Positions 38,349-49,279 of a stretch of DNA of 64,000 bases are shown here, piece after piece. The position numbers were made by a program, and so were the translations under genes. Position 1 is the stretch's first letter. Every line of letters starts with the position of its first letter. Source of the DNA: Polytrichum commune (Eukaryota; Streptophyta; Polytrichopsida; Polytrichales; Polytrichaceae); the NCBI GenBank assembly GCA_950295325.1, contig OX485807.1:17325001-17389000 (forward strand). The letters are read 5' to 3'. The notes under the pieces are model-generated. The model saw only the letters and a list, made by a program, of their open reading frames with translations. It was not told where the DNA came from and did no database searches.

Positions 38349-39992
38349 TTATTTTAGTGGCGCGTGGTAATGATGTGAGACATGGACCAATTGCTTATCT
38401 TCCAATTTAAACTTCTCCAGAAGAGCATCGATGCTGATATCGAAAGCATCTCGAGAGTCGAATTTGCTGCTGTGGTTGTAAATTCCTGGCTTCCGGTAAA
38501 CGAGCTGAGGCAACATCTCGATAATAGTGTGCTGCATCCTCCTCACAGTGGCATTCGGGATGCGAGCAAGGTGCTCCATCACATTATAATGGTTTAGGGT
38601 TACGTTAACACCAGGGATGGAGACAGAATATTCACTGTCGTTCCTCGGGAGGTGCCATTGGTACTGATATAAGGCAGATTGCTCATCGAACAGCACGGGG
38701 ATGCACCCCGCGATTAAAGAATCGAAGATACCCTTCCTTGTGGCGCTATCTCCAGGTGGCTGCAGACAGAAGACAGATCTGAGGGAGAGGCCAGTGATGG
38801 TCTGGGGTCTACGAACACACCGCTCATGTGTGCAAACGACAAGGTTACATATGGTGGAATTCGCACACTGTTGGAAAAGCTCCCCTCGCACCGTCCCATT
38901 CATGTTGCGGTTCCTGGAGGATCCCGCGAACGAAGCAAATATCATCCGTTCGGAGGTTCTGACAGTGGCTTGCCATGCTCGGATGTCTGCATCGGTGGCA
39001 GGGTGGAACGAGGTAGGGTAAGGAATGGCCATCATGTCGTTGTCCCATGTGTTGCGTTCGATTAAGAGCTTTGTGGAGTTTTGAAGCCCAGGTAGGTTAA
39101 GAAGCGCATTGCCCCATCCGGTGTTGTTTTCTTTTCGCAAGAAGTCCCAGACGATGCGTCCAAGTACCAGCACATGGCGGTGGCCATGGAGTTGCTCCCA
39201 CTGGGGATACATTTGCAGCCAATCGATTAGGCTATGACTCAATGCATCGCGGACCTCGATAGAAGGCGAGTGGAGGTTCCTTGTGAGGTCGAGTGCGGGA
39301 TAGAATGGGATGTAGTACATGGCTGCGTCCTTAGGGTTTTGTGTAAGGCAGGGGTACGTTTTCATCCTCTCGTGGAACATAACCTCCAGGTTGAATTGAT
39401 CGGTTCGGAACCACGCATGGCGAGGACGCAGAACGTACCCCATGGGGTCCCTGGAAGGAAGATCAATTTGGGCACCGAACCCTCCGTTGGAGAGATCTTC
39501 ACACATGTCCCACCATGTTGTCCAGTTCTTGCAATTCTCCACGAGGTACTTGTTGAATTGCGGGGGCAAGTCGTATATGAAGATGCTCCGACCTTTGCAC
39601 TTCTCATCTGTTGCATTTCCTTCTTGCGGAAGGTTTGGATCAGAGGGATTCTGATCCATAGATGAAGATGGTTGAACGGTAGTTTTCTTCACGTCTGGAT
39701 CCAAACCTCGCAGTACTGATGAGACAGTCGGATCGATTATAGGTTTGAGTTCTCGTCCAGCTGGATTTAGCTCTTGCAGGTTCCGTAACGAGGTGTGAGC
39801 GTGCATGATCACCTCGTCCACGCCGATTAATACATACAAAGAGATCAAAAGGAGAGTCAGAACTGTGACGGTAATCCACCGCAATGTTGTGTGCTTTGGC
39901 TTCATCAAAGGCCGGTGGTGCGTCTTGAAGCCTCCATTTACCTCCCCCACTTGCCAGTGCACTGCAAGCCTCATCTTCCTGCTACCCTCCAT
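38349..39992 (-). CDS. GT47 exostosin-family glycosyltransferase (MUR3-like)
   Basis: Golgi type II membrane glycosyltransferase, single exon, 547 residues from the ATG at 39992. In the family, MUR3-like members add galactose or related sugars to xyloglucan side chains. A basic cytosolic tail leads to a membrane segment at about residues 38-58 (LRWITVTVLTLLLISLYVLI), then a low-complexity stem. The exostosin domain starts near 136 (CKGRSIFIYDLPPQFNKYLV). Its hallmark segments are RHVLVLGRIVWDF and the sugar-nucleotide-binding CLQPPGDSATRKGIFDSLIA followed by GCIPVLFDEQSA. Upstream of the ATG the frame stays open for 14-22 codons without another ATG, so this start is favoured. A TATA-like tract lies at 40208. 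Truncated tandem copies follow its 3' end. The exact acceptor specificity cannot be read. Confidence 0.92.
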   Translation of the reverse strand: MEGSRKMRLAVHWQVGEVNGGFKTHHRPLMKPKHTTLRWITVTVLTLLLISLYVLIGVDEVIMHAHTSLRNLQELNPAGRELKPIIDPTVSSVLRGLDPDVKKTTVQPSSSMDQNPSDPNLPQEGNATDEKCKGRSIFIYDLPPQFNKYLVENCKNWTTWWDMCEDLSNGGFGAQIDLPSRDPMGYVLRPRHAWFRTDQFNLEVMFHERMKTYPCLTQNPKDAAMYYIPFYPALDLTRNLHSPSIEVRDALSHSLIDWLQMYPQWEQLHGHRHVLVLGRIVWDFLRKENNTGWGNALLNLPGLQNSTKLLIERNTWDNDMMAIPYPTSFHPATDADIRAWQATVRTSERMIFASFAGSSRNRNMNGTVRGELFQQCANSTICNLVVCTHERCVRRPQTITGLSLRSVFCLQPPGDSATRKGIFDSLIAGCIPVLFDEQSALYQYQWHLPRNDSEYSVSIPGVNVTLNHYNVMEHLARIPNATVRRMQHTIIEMLPQLVYRKPGIYNHSSKFDSRDAFDISIDALLEKFKLEDKQLVHVSHHYHAPLK

Positions 39993-40205
39993 TACTAAGT
40001 GAGGATCAAAACCTGAGGCAGCAATGTGATCCAAAAGAATGCATTCCCTCTGGAATCAATCGCAAGTCGACCGATCCTTTTGCTCTTGGTCTGGTGACCT
40101 ATAAACCAATCAGACAGAAGTTGCGACGATGTTGTATAATCTCCTGGCCATCTGCATCACAATGTGATCAAACTCTTTCCATTAGAAGACGTCACGTGAG
40201 GATCA

Positions 40206-40218
40206 AAATATATATACG
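40206..40218 (-). promoter_or_regulatory. TATA-like box of the GT47 gene
   Basis: The plus strand reads AAAATATATATACG, giving CGTATATATATTTT on the coding strand about 215 bp before the start codon. This would place transcription initiation near 40180. Confidence 0.4.
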
Positions 40219-40219
40219 A

Positions 40220-42100
40220 GGCAACAAAACAATATTGCATTCCTCTGGGAATATCGCACTACTGATGGCTTCAAGCTTGGTTTGGTGACCTAGCTAATCA
40301 GACAGAAGTTCATGTGATTGTATAACTTCCTGGGCATGGTCTCCAATGATCACAATGGATCAAACTCAAGTTGCAGTGGGAGACATGTCGATGGACAGTC
40401 TACCGAATGTCCTCTACAAGAAGCCTGAATGAATGTGCCTCGCTGGCTAATAATGCTTATATACATCCCCACTTGGCATGTACAGATTCCTATATGCATT
40501 CGAAATAGGTAGCTCACATTGGGCTCAGTACTGAGGAATCAACTGTCCTTAGGAACAAGTATGTGTAGAAACTTATATTGAAACTTCAGAAGAGAGTTTA
40601 GAAAATTAAAGACAGGGTAAAGACAGTCCTAAGTAGTGCAGATAACAACTCAAAATCAAGTAGAGTCCTGGCTGCTCAGGAGACAGCTGAAACTGCTCAA
40701 TCTCATGATGCATCTAAGTTACTAGAAGAAAGTGCTGACTAGAATTTTACGAAGAGTTGCACCCTTCTTAATTCACTTTGCATGTAGACAAAATCCACTT
40801 GTGCTACACAGAACGATAGAAAAGCATAACGACGGATATATAATGCCAGGAAAAAAATCCTCATGACCAGAAAACTAACCTGTAGAGAGATTCGTCTCTG
40901 CTAACTCATCATTCAGCTGAATCCACAAAGTTGTGTTGTAAACAACGGCCGGCAAATGTTTGCCCTTTAGTTCCAGACTGTGCTCTTTCATGTACAACGT
41001 ACTGAGTTTCTGGTGCATAAAACTTGGGGAGTTGAGTACGGAGAAGGCGGCCTGCAACATTGCAATGATTCCCATGATCTAGCTCCACCCACTAGAAATT
41101 GTGTCATAAAGCAGCACCCTTGATTGCTTATAGACGACGTCACTTGTAGCACATAGAATATAATTGACTCCAGAACGACAGATAGGTATTCCCAAAAATT
41201 AAATTAGGATCCATTGAAACAAACCACTAACCTGAAGACATATTCATCCCCGCTAACTCATCATTCAGCTGAATCCTCCAACTGATCATGTCCACAAAAA
41301 CTGCTGGAAAATCTTAAACTGCCTCTTCCAAACAAGCGTTCTCTTCCATGTACGATGATTATTGGGGTTCTGGTGCACAAAACGTAGAGGTGAGTATTGT
41401 GGAAGAGAGGGCCTGCAACATTAATTGCAATAATCAATGATCTAATAATTTTCATGATCTAACTCCACCCTTCGCAGCTTTGATGTCAGTGTGAACTAGT
41501 AGACTAGTTAAAATTCGTAAGTCATCCTGGTTTATTCAGGCACGAGCCATCCCATGTTTTATGTGGTAATTTAGTTTTTGTAAAGAGGTACTCATCATAA
41601 ATTACCAGTCGCTAGCTACGACTGCCTTAATTTATGCCCGAATCAACAACTACTCCCTTGGACCATTTGGACCATATCTCAGCGTGCGTTCCTGTAATCA
41701 AGCATCTGCAAGCATCCTCCGTGTATAACAACAATACAGACAAAAGTGCACCGCGCGCACACACCCACCGAAAGCCTAATTAAAATCCCTACCCTGGAAC
41801 CTGTAATTGAGGTACCGCTCGATCGATCTTACTGAGGGAACAGATTCTACAGCATACGGTAGGTTGAGTGCACATCGATCGCCACAGCCATTCCAACCTC
41901 CCTCCCGCTGCAACCTTGAAAGTAGTGTAAAAAACTAACCTACAATATACCGGTCGACAGGTTACGATGATCCTGGCCAGAGAAAAAAAGAAAAAAAGAT
42001 TCTAATTACATACCGTCAAAGATTCCACCCCGAATTGATGAGCATCCGAGCTGTCTGGATGGCCGCAGTCCAAGTTCTTTGAAATTTCTTACGTGATGAT
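40220..42100. other. Intergenic with local duplication
   Basis: The tract at about 40875-41090 (GCTAACTCATCATTCAGCTG) is repeated at about 41225-41465. Tracts at 40090-40260 and 40270-40390 share CAATCAGACAGAAGTT and CACAATG. No gene is recognised; these may be decayed copies of upstream sequence of the GT47 gene. Confidence 0.45.
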
Positions 42101-42214
42101 GAGGTAATTGATTCCTGAAGACACACACACAGACACACGGCCACAACTACTCATCTGCCTGCACCAAACGCTCAAAGTTGCCAGACTTACTCCGACGACC
42201 TGTACTAATACCCT

Positions 42215-42800
42215 TGCAATATCCTCGTGCGAGCAGATAGATGATTTTGCACAACTTTGGCCTTATCAGTCCGATCAAACCTCTACCTGTACCAATCATC
42301 ACATCCTGTCTTCTTCTTCTTCTTCTTCTTCTTCTTCACTGAGATTAACCGCAGTCCTGCAAAGTCGATCGACGCTCCCAAGAGGAAACTCCTAGACCTT
42401 AACTAACTATTCCTACAGCAGCTGACGCCGCATGTTGGTGATTGGTCTGGTCGATCTATAGCAGTACTCATGCTAAGTCGAATCTAATCAAGTTGCATCA
42501 TATCCCCGTGCGAGCAGACTCCTAATTTTGCACACCTATGGCCTCACCAGCCTAACTAAAACCTTCATCTCTCCCGTCTCCTTCATCATCTTCTTCTTCT
42601 CCTCCTCCTCCTTCTTCACTAAGTTGATTAACCGTAGTCCTGCAAAGTCGATGGACACTTCCAAAGAGGGAATTCCAAGACACTCAACTAATCATATTAT
42701 GCATATTTCTACAGCAGAGGACGCGGGATGTTGATGCTTGCTCTGCAGGTCCGACCTATAGCTAGCAGTCACTCTAAGTTGAATCCAAATCAAATTGGAC
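42215..42800. repeat. Two tandem copies of a ~290-bp unit
   Basis: Unit 1 (about 42215-42500) and unit 2 (about 42500-42800) share CCGTGCGAGCAGA/TCGTGCGAGCAGA, a CTT-rich run, CCTGCAAAGTCGAT, TTCTACAGCAG and CTAAGTTGAATC-like ends. The CTT runs (near 42308 and 42590) are microsatellite-like. Non-coding. Confidence 0.7.
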
Positions 42801-42809
42801 AACTAAGCT

Positions 42810-44250
42810 CCGCCTAGACGTCCCTCCGGATTAGAAAAACAGACACGAGAGAGAAAGAGACTAGTCCAGAGCCTACTGTAGGTGTGGACGAATTGAAAGT
42901 GGTCATCAACAGCGGCAAGCGTTCGGATGCAGATTGAGGCGGATGTTGGGCAGACTGACGATCGATGCTCGTTGTGAGTATTGCAGATTCCGCACATCAC
43001 ATGGGATCGATGATGAAGACGAAGAAGTGGCATCATGAGAACCTAAGTTATGATGCGCAACTTCAATATGTAGCGTCACTCCACGGCCTCGACATTTTTA
43101 AATTCGGACGCCTGCTTTGCGCTTTGCGCTTTGCGTAGAGTCGGAAGCGAGCCGGGCAATCAGTTGGTGGAAACCTACACCTTTGGGGTTCATAATTACT
43201 GTGGGTGGGTGGAAGGTAGTGTCGGTAGAATATACCTTGGCCCCACTGCATTGGATTGTAATTTTATGGGTGGGGGTGAAAATTAGGCCCAACATTATTC
43301 AGATCCGTAACAGTGTTATGCAGGACTGACAATATTCCACATAATATTTTCCCGGATATTATGGGTGGGTTTATGAATGAATGAATTGTTTGATAATCAG
43401 AATGATGGTGTACACTGTAACCTCCCTAATGTTACCTTCCTTTAATGTTACTCCCTCTCTCATATCTTGAAACCCTAGGGAACGGATGTTCTCAGTTGAA
43501 ATGTCCCTTCTTGTTGTTGCATGTCCCTTCCATATATCACAGGTTTTGACATTAAAGTGATTTGCCAAAGATTGCAAACCATGGGCTCACACACATCACG
43601 TTGTCATCCGTGTCATAATCTGTCATTATTGCATTGTTGACATTGTCTTATTCCATAATGTCACATGTTGTGCTAATACTCTATTACTATGCATCTATGT
43701 TGACACTATGTACGTACCTCCTTAATATCATGTGCATTGGGGTTGCCACATGCGTGATACTAGGGAGGTTACAATGTATTAACCAAAAAGTGATGGTTTG
43801 GTATGACTTTGGTATTGAATTTATGTTACATTCCTCGATCCGCAATAACTCATCCGACAAAAACATCGTTTTCATAATCCTAGAGTCGAACATGTAATAT
43901 TGTGGATCCAAAAACCGCATGGGTCAAGAAAAGTTACCTTGAACCAGAAAAACTGTGGGTCAAGAGATGTTACATTGAATTGAAAATATTGTGGCGGTAT
44001 GACAAGATTGCAGTAGGCCACAATACTGATTGTAGAAAATGAAGACAACCAAGGAGCTACCGTAGAGGGCACTCTGTTTCATCTTTACCAATGCAAAATT
44101 GTCGTTACCGCATGCTCTTAGCCATTGTGAGCATGCCATGTGGCAATTTGTTTGAAGGAAGAAGATATATACTCTTTTTTCAAAGTAAGTTGGGGAGCCC
44201 TTAACACTATATTAAACATTTTGGGACTTTTGGGAGTCCCAAAATTGCAA
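42810..44250. other. Intergenic; possible small foldback element
   Basis: TGTAACCTCCCTAATG at 43418 and its inverse (CTAGGGAGGTTACA near 43762) could be TIRs of a 350-bp element, but no TSD is clear. Near 43110 the heptamer TTTGCGC is repeated. No gene is recognised. Confidence 0.4.
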
Positions 44251-44264
44251 ACAGGTACACTTTG

Positions 44265-44515
44265 GCCCAGAGGGAACATGAGAACGTTTACGGGAACGTG
44301 ATTGGGGACAAGGGAACGTGTATGGGAACTTGGAAGGGAACTTGTGGGGGAACACGGTATCGTGTATGGGAACTTCTTTGGGAACATGAGAGCCAATGTG
44401 GGAACGTACCCTAAGGGAACATGGGAACATGAATGGGAACTTCTTTGGGAACAAGTATACGTGTGGAGGAACTTGTTCTTGGGACTGTGCTTGGGTACAT
44501 GGGAACGACTGGGAG
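44265..44515. repeat. GGGAAC minisatellite
   Basis: About 17 degenerate units of 10-18 bp each contain GGGAAC followed by ATG, TTG, GTG or similar. All three frames of both strands stay open for long spans because the unit lacks stops; these frames are not genes. Confidence 0.8.
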
Positions 44516-44908
44516 GATTCATTGCACAAGGCGAGTCATAGATATGGGAATAATGAATGGATTGGGTAATACTTATGTCCATGCCTGCCTCCATAACATG
44601 CATCATGTACACCGCTTACATACAATACTGATAATATTCATTATTAGTTGGCTATGTACAACATTACACTGCACATATGGAGACATATGCATGACACATC
44701 TTTGAAAAGCCTTACATTAAGGTTCTGTGTACACCACACATGAAGGTATGTCAATGGTCGCAATGTGCACGTAAAGCAATATTGCGAGTATGAACCAAAA
44801 AATACTTCATTTGGATTTGCCATGGACCGCCCTATAACCTTAAGAAAATACACCCCGCACGTTTGTCTTCTCTAATTCCGTATGCCCCGTGTATTCCTGT
44901 GTCTTTGA

Positions 44909-47660
44909 TCACCGGGAAGGGCGTCCACTGGACTTACGTCTGCCACTTCCATGTCCATGGATTCCTTGTTGCACACTAGACTCCCCGACGTCTACCCCAG
45001 CCACCCTCCTTGCCCGCTCTGCTGTTGAACAACGTCGAAGATTATCTTTGGCAAATCCAATTTGCTCTGGTGGAATAGTAACCTTCAAGGGCTCAACATC
45101 TTGATGTTCTGGCAGAGGCCAAGCTGCCAAAATGCAATCGATTGGTTGCCAGTCAGGAATGGAGTATTTCAAATCACGTTTCCACTTGAAGTTGGGGTTT
45201 GAGTCCCATCCATTCCACTTCTTTGATAGGTCTCTAGCGGTTGAAGTGGGAGTGAACCATTGTACAAGAATTTGTCGTGGATGCTCTCCCGTGACCGCCA
45301 AGTTGGGCCCAGACAAAGCACGGCAAACCCAAATGGGTCTACCTATATCTTGTTCTTGGGGACGCAATATTAGCATATGTCCCTCGTGCACATTATCCGC
45401 GATGCGGAAAACAGCTGCAGGACGAAGGTTTGCTGGACCAACATAATGGTCATCCGGTTGGTGCTCTTCCCGAAGCTCTCCATTGTGGGTGAATGGATGT
45501 GCATCTGCTTGGACTCTGCTCCGTGGCCAGAATCCCTCGCATAATGGCAGCCCGGCAGTGTATACATTTGTGAGAGGTGTTTCCAATGCCTCCTTCACCC
45601 CTATCCAATATTGCAAAATATGCATGTGTGAACCCATATATGCTCATGTCGTGTCATGGTCACATATTGACTGCCAATAGTCAATGAACCCTTGCAGTCC
45701 CACAAGAACATCTTCCAGTTTCGCCATACCTCGCGGTGCTGCAAGAAAGGGGTCCCCAGATGGAAGACATGGCTCCCCTTTTATATTGGATTTCCACATC
45801 TTTATACCATCTTTGGGCAACCACTCCTCATGCGTGCTAAGCACTTTGTATTGCATAACAGGCCAACCATCATCTCGGACATAGAATTTGAATTGTTGAG
45901 CCTTCACGTGCCCAATGAGTTTCTCCTTACCACTTGGGATATGCTCACTAACATATGTTCTCCAATCTGGAAGTTCATTTATCATATGTGGAATGACAAG
46001 AACCTTTTCCAAGTCCATGTACGATTTCACGAGGAGGGGGATAGTGGGGTAGTCATGTTCACGCAGGTCCATACTCCATCTTCCAAATGATGCATCGATG
46101 TCGTCGTGGGTGTGGCCAACCAATAGATAAGACACATGTACCTCTGTGAATATTCCTTTTGCCGTGAGCATGGACCAGAATGCCTTTACAAACCTACACT
46201 TGTTGTCCTTCCAGCAATTATCAAGCTGAACATGCAGAGTGGGTGGAAGAGGAACTCCTGAGACGGGCTCCGTGGGTGGGGCTCGTAATCCTTGCAAACA
46301 TATTTCGCTCCCATGAAGAACAACACGATAAAGAGGTGAACGCCCAGTACCATGAAAAAGACGGCGAGATGATAACATTGGGGGTTCCTCCAAATCACGG
46401 AGAAGTCTAGCGAATGAACCTACAATGTGGTTGCAATCTCCAGGGTACATGTCCAATGCATAGTGGGCATATCTCTCATCTCCATGTCCATGAGCCATCA
46501 TGCCTGTTATAGAAAGTGGTAGCTTTGTGAACATATCAGTATCTTTATTCTTGGAGGCAAAGCAAGGAGATGCAGTTTTGCCATGGTCCATTTTGTCGTG
46601 AATAATCGTCAACACCTTTCGGGGGTGCTCTATTGAAAGAGCCCTCATGCAACGGTAAGCATTGCAAGCAGATTCTTGCTGCGCTTGGTGTTTCTCCAAT
46701 TGTTTCGAAAAGCCTGTGTGGGCAGCTGAACCTTTCACATGTTGGAGAATAATGGCGGCAAGTGAATCACACTTCCCACAACGAGCAAAATTGTCACCAA
46801 CTTCTTTTTTTATGTAGTGTTTAAAGTAATTATTCCGAATTTTGCTGAGAGTTGACAAAGAGATTGGTAGCACACCGCATTTGTCATTGACCTGCACATA
46901 TGCAAATAGCAAAACATTAATTCCACTTCACACGAACATCAATCCACAATCTATACACAACCTACGTTGATAATTACCCATTCATGTCTACTAATTACCC
47001 ACGAACACGACTCACTTTTTGGTGACCGACACATACAAAGCGGATAAGTAGACTATAATATATGCTTACATCGTTGATTGTAACCAGAAACTTCTTCCAT
47101 TTTGTTCTACGAGGCAAGACCATTTCAACAACACGTGTACCATTTGGCAATGTGCGGGCCTTGTGAGGCATCATATCTGCTTTATCTTCCAATAACGTCA
47201 AAAGTGTGGCAGTTGCTTGTTGGGTGGATATTCGATTCCTTTTCATGTTTAGGTTCCCATGATCGCGTGGACGCATACCGCACTTGAATTCTGACCAGTT
47301 CCTATAGAAGGTCGTTTTAGAGATGGCAAATATGTGTCTCCATGCTTTTTCACACACATTGCAAACACTCAAGGTCACCACCTTTGTTGAACCTCCAGGA
47401 AGTACATGCAATTGGCCGTGGACCTCGAGTTGTTTAGCATGTCTCATCCGTGTTGAACAAGTGTAAAACTCAGTTTGTAGCGCAAGTGCCTCTTCCCTGG
47501 GAAAGAATCTAGTGCACTCGCTATCACAACACACACTGGCAGATAGTTGATGGATGTTATTATTATTGAGTATCTGTGATTTTTTTGTTGGTCTAGTCTG
47601 CGAGGTCGTCCGTGATGTGACATATGCCCTCTTCCCCTCTTTCCTTCGTCTTTCTAGCAC
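44909..47660 (-). pseudogene. DUF7869-type transposase-like gene, one in-frame stop
   Basis: Two exons: 47660-47070 and 46891-44909, joined across a GT-AG intron in phase 0. The first carries a zinc-like cluster (CCDSECTRFF) and VVTLSVCNVCEKAWRHIFAI. The second carries the family core HVQLDNCWKDNKCRFVKAFW, then VSYLLVGHTHDDIDASFGRW. The protein is of a large uncharacterised plant/animal family (DUF7869). The acidic clusters HDKMDH, QLDN and HTHDDID are spaced like an RNase-H-fold active site, so it may be a transposase (inference). A TGA at 45644-45646 interrupts the frame, but homologous sequence (EGFWPRSR...WDSNPNFKWKRDLKYSIPDW) continues in the same phase to 44909. There is no ATG at the upstream end: the frame opens at 47759 and the first codon shown is GTG, so an upstream exon or a lost start is likely. 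Confidence 0.65.
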
Positions 47661-47667
47661 CGTGGTT

Positions 47668-47740
47668 TGTACACGGGACGAAGCTATTTTGCGAGCGTTG
47701 AGCGGTGAGCGGTGAGCGGTGAGCAGTAACTTCCGAGATA
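47668..47740. repeat. Long-range inverted repeat, left copy
   Basis: It contains TGTACACGGGACGAAGCTAT, then TTTGCGAGCG and several GAGCGGT units. The inverse lies at 58510-58585 (ACCGCTCACCGCTCGCAAAA, then TAGCTTTTCCCTTTGTACAC). The copy here lies directly upstream of the DUF7869-type frame. Confidence 0.7.
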
Positions 47741-47759
47741 TTTTGATTAAAATGTTATT

Positions 47760-49260
47760 TTAAGTAGTAAGTTTATGGTATTTTTGGACTAAAATTATTT
47801 TTAGGATTTTTTTTTCTATACTTAGGGAACAGTGGGACCTATGACCGTGGACAATTAAGGGCTCTGATACAGGAAAAAATGTTATTGTATCAGTGAAAAA
47901 TATGGTTTAGGGTGTTTAATTGAACATTTGGAAGTAATATCAGTAATAAATATGGGTTTGTCTCAAGTCAAACACATATTGTTTTAGTATAATGAGAATT
48001 AGTGGTACTCTAAAAGGGTCACGCAACTTTGGGAAAGAGAAATACATGTGGTGCGTCAAATGTCTTGTAGTGGCCCTTTTAGTCTCACTACATCATCATT
48101 ATAACATATCTTGCATACATATGTTTCTTTAAAGAAACAGAAAACTCTAAGAATCAAGGTACTTCAACAAACCACCCTCCAAAACTCGCTTCACTTCGTT
48201 GAAGCTAAAACTAGCTGCATAAATGAACGTGTCTGAATCCGAGTCCAAATCACACACTATAGTAAGCAAATAATACAAATGCTTATAGTTGGCCCATTAA
48301 CCCCGTTTTCCAATTGCTTTAGTCGCCATCTCCTTGAAGTTAGGACAAGTGCATGCTGGCAGCTACGAAATCGTCAAGTAGTATTGCTGAACCTTTGGGG
48401 GCGTGCCGGAATCCAATGAGACGATGCATCCTAAGGCAGGGGCTGGAAGCATGCACAATTTGTGCACTTTGGCTTTCAGTGATAGGGTTGAGGCACAATT
48501 ATTGGCGTGTTTTGTTGACGGGGCCTTCTTGTTGCGCCTAATCAATTTCCTTGAATGCCGGGTGGGAAACTCATCCGGATAATGGCGGAATCAATGTAGT
48601 TGAACTATAAAAAATGAACTATACATGAAATATAGAGGCAAGTATAGACTTACCAACTCGAGTTTCGAGTTTCCTGTTTTTGGTATGTTTCTCCAAGGAT
48701 TGCATCCAATGCGTGTGGAGAGGTTGACACATGTCATCAGATAGGAACATGGAACTACAACCAATAGAGGAAGAACAGGAGCACAGAGGATCACGCGAAC
48801 CATCAATGATAGAGAGTGAGCATCGCAACAATCCCAATAAGAGCGGATCAGACGAGGAGACAAAAGAATACTCAATTTGCACAGTTTGTTTGGGTCACAG
48901 ATAATATGCAATAAGGGCAGATACACGTTTAGATTTTTGCAAAAATGGCATGTGAAATTGAGTTCTCTGAATATGGATGAAAATAAGTCACACTATAGAT
49001 TGAATGGTAGGTTGAAAGGATTTCAAGTTAGGGGGAGTTGCTTTGATGAATGTTTTGTTATGTCACATTATGGGGTTCTCGGTTCCAAGAGGCGGTAGGG
49101 GGTGGATGTCGCGCACCTCTCCATAAGGAGTGCCCGCAACACTATGGGCACAGAGGGGACCCCGGAGTGACACCCGGGACTTGTGACACCATTGGTGAGA
49201 GGGACCAAGTGATCCTAATGTGGGTGAGGGCCCCGGGCGTTTAGAACACCTCCCACCCAC
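47760..49260. other. Intergenic, no recognised gene
   Basis: AT-rich to 49080, then a GC-richer 180 bp (49085-49262). Opposing short frames at 48590-48930 have no recognised family. Confidence 0.45.
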
Positions 49261-49279
49261 GAAGACTACCGTACGTTAA

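Noticed and set aside
44118..44612. Long frames on both strands across the GGGAAC tract
   Set aside because: The short repeat lacks stop codons in every frame, so the frames are artefacts of the minisatellite.
48591..48926. 111-codon minus frame
   Set aside because: It has no motif, and a second frame of similar length lies over the same bases. No supporting splice or start context.
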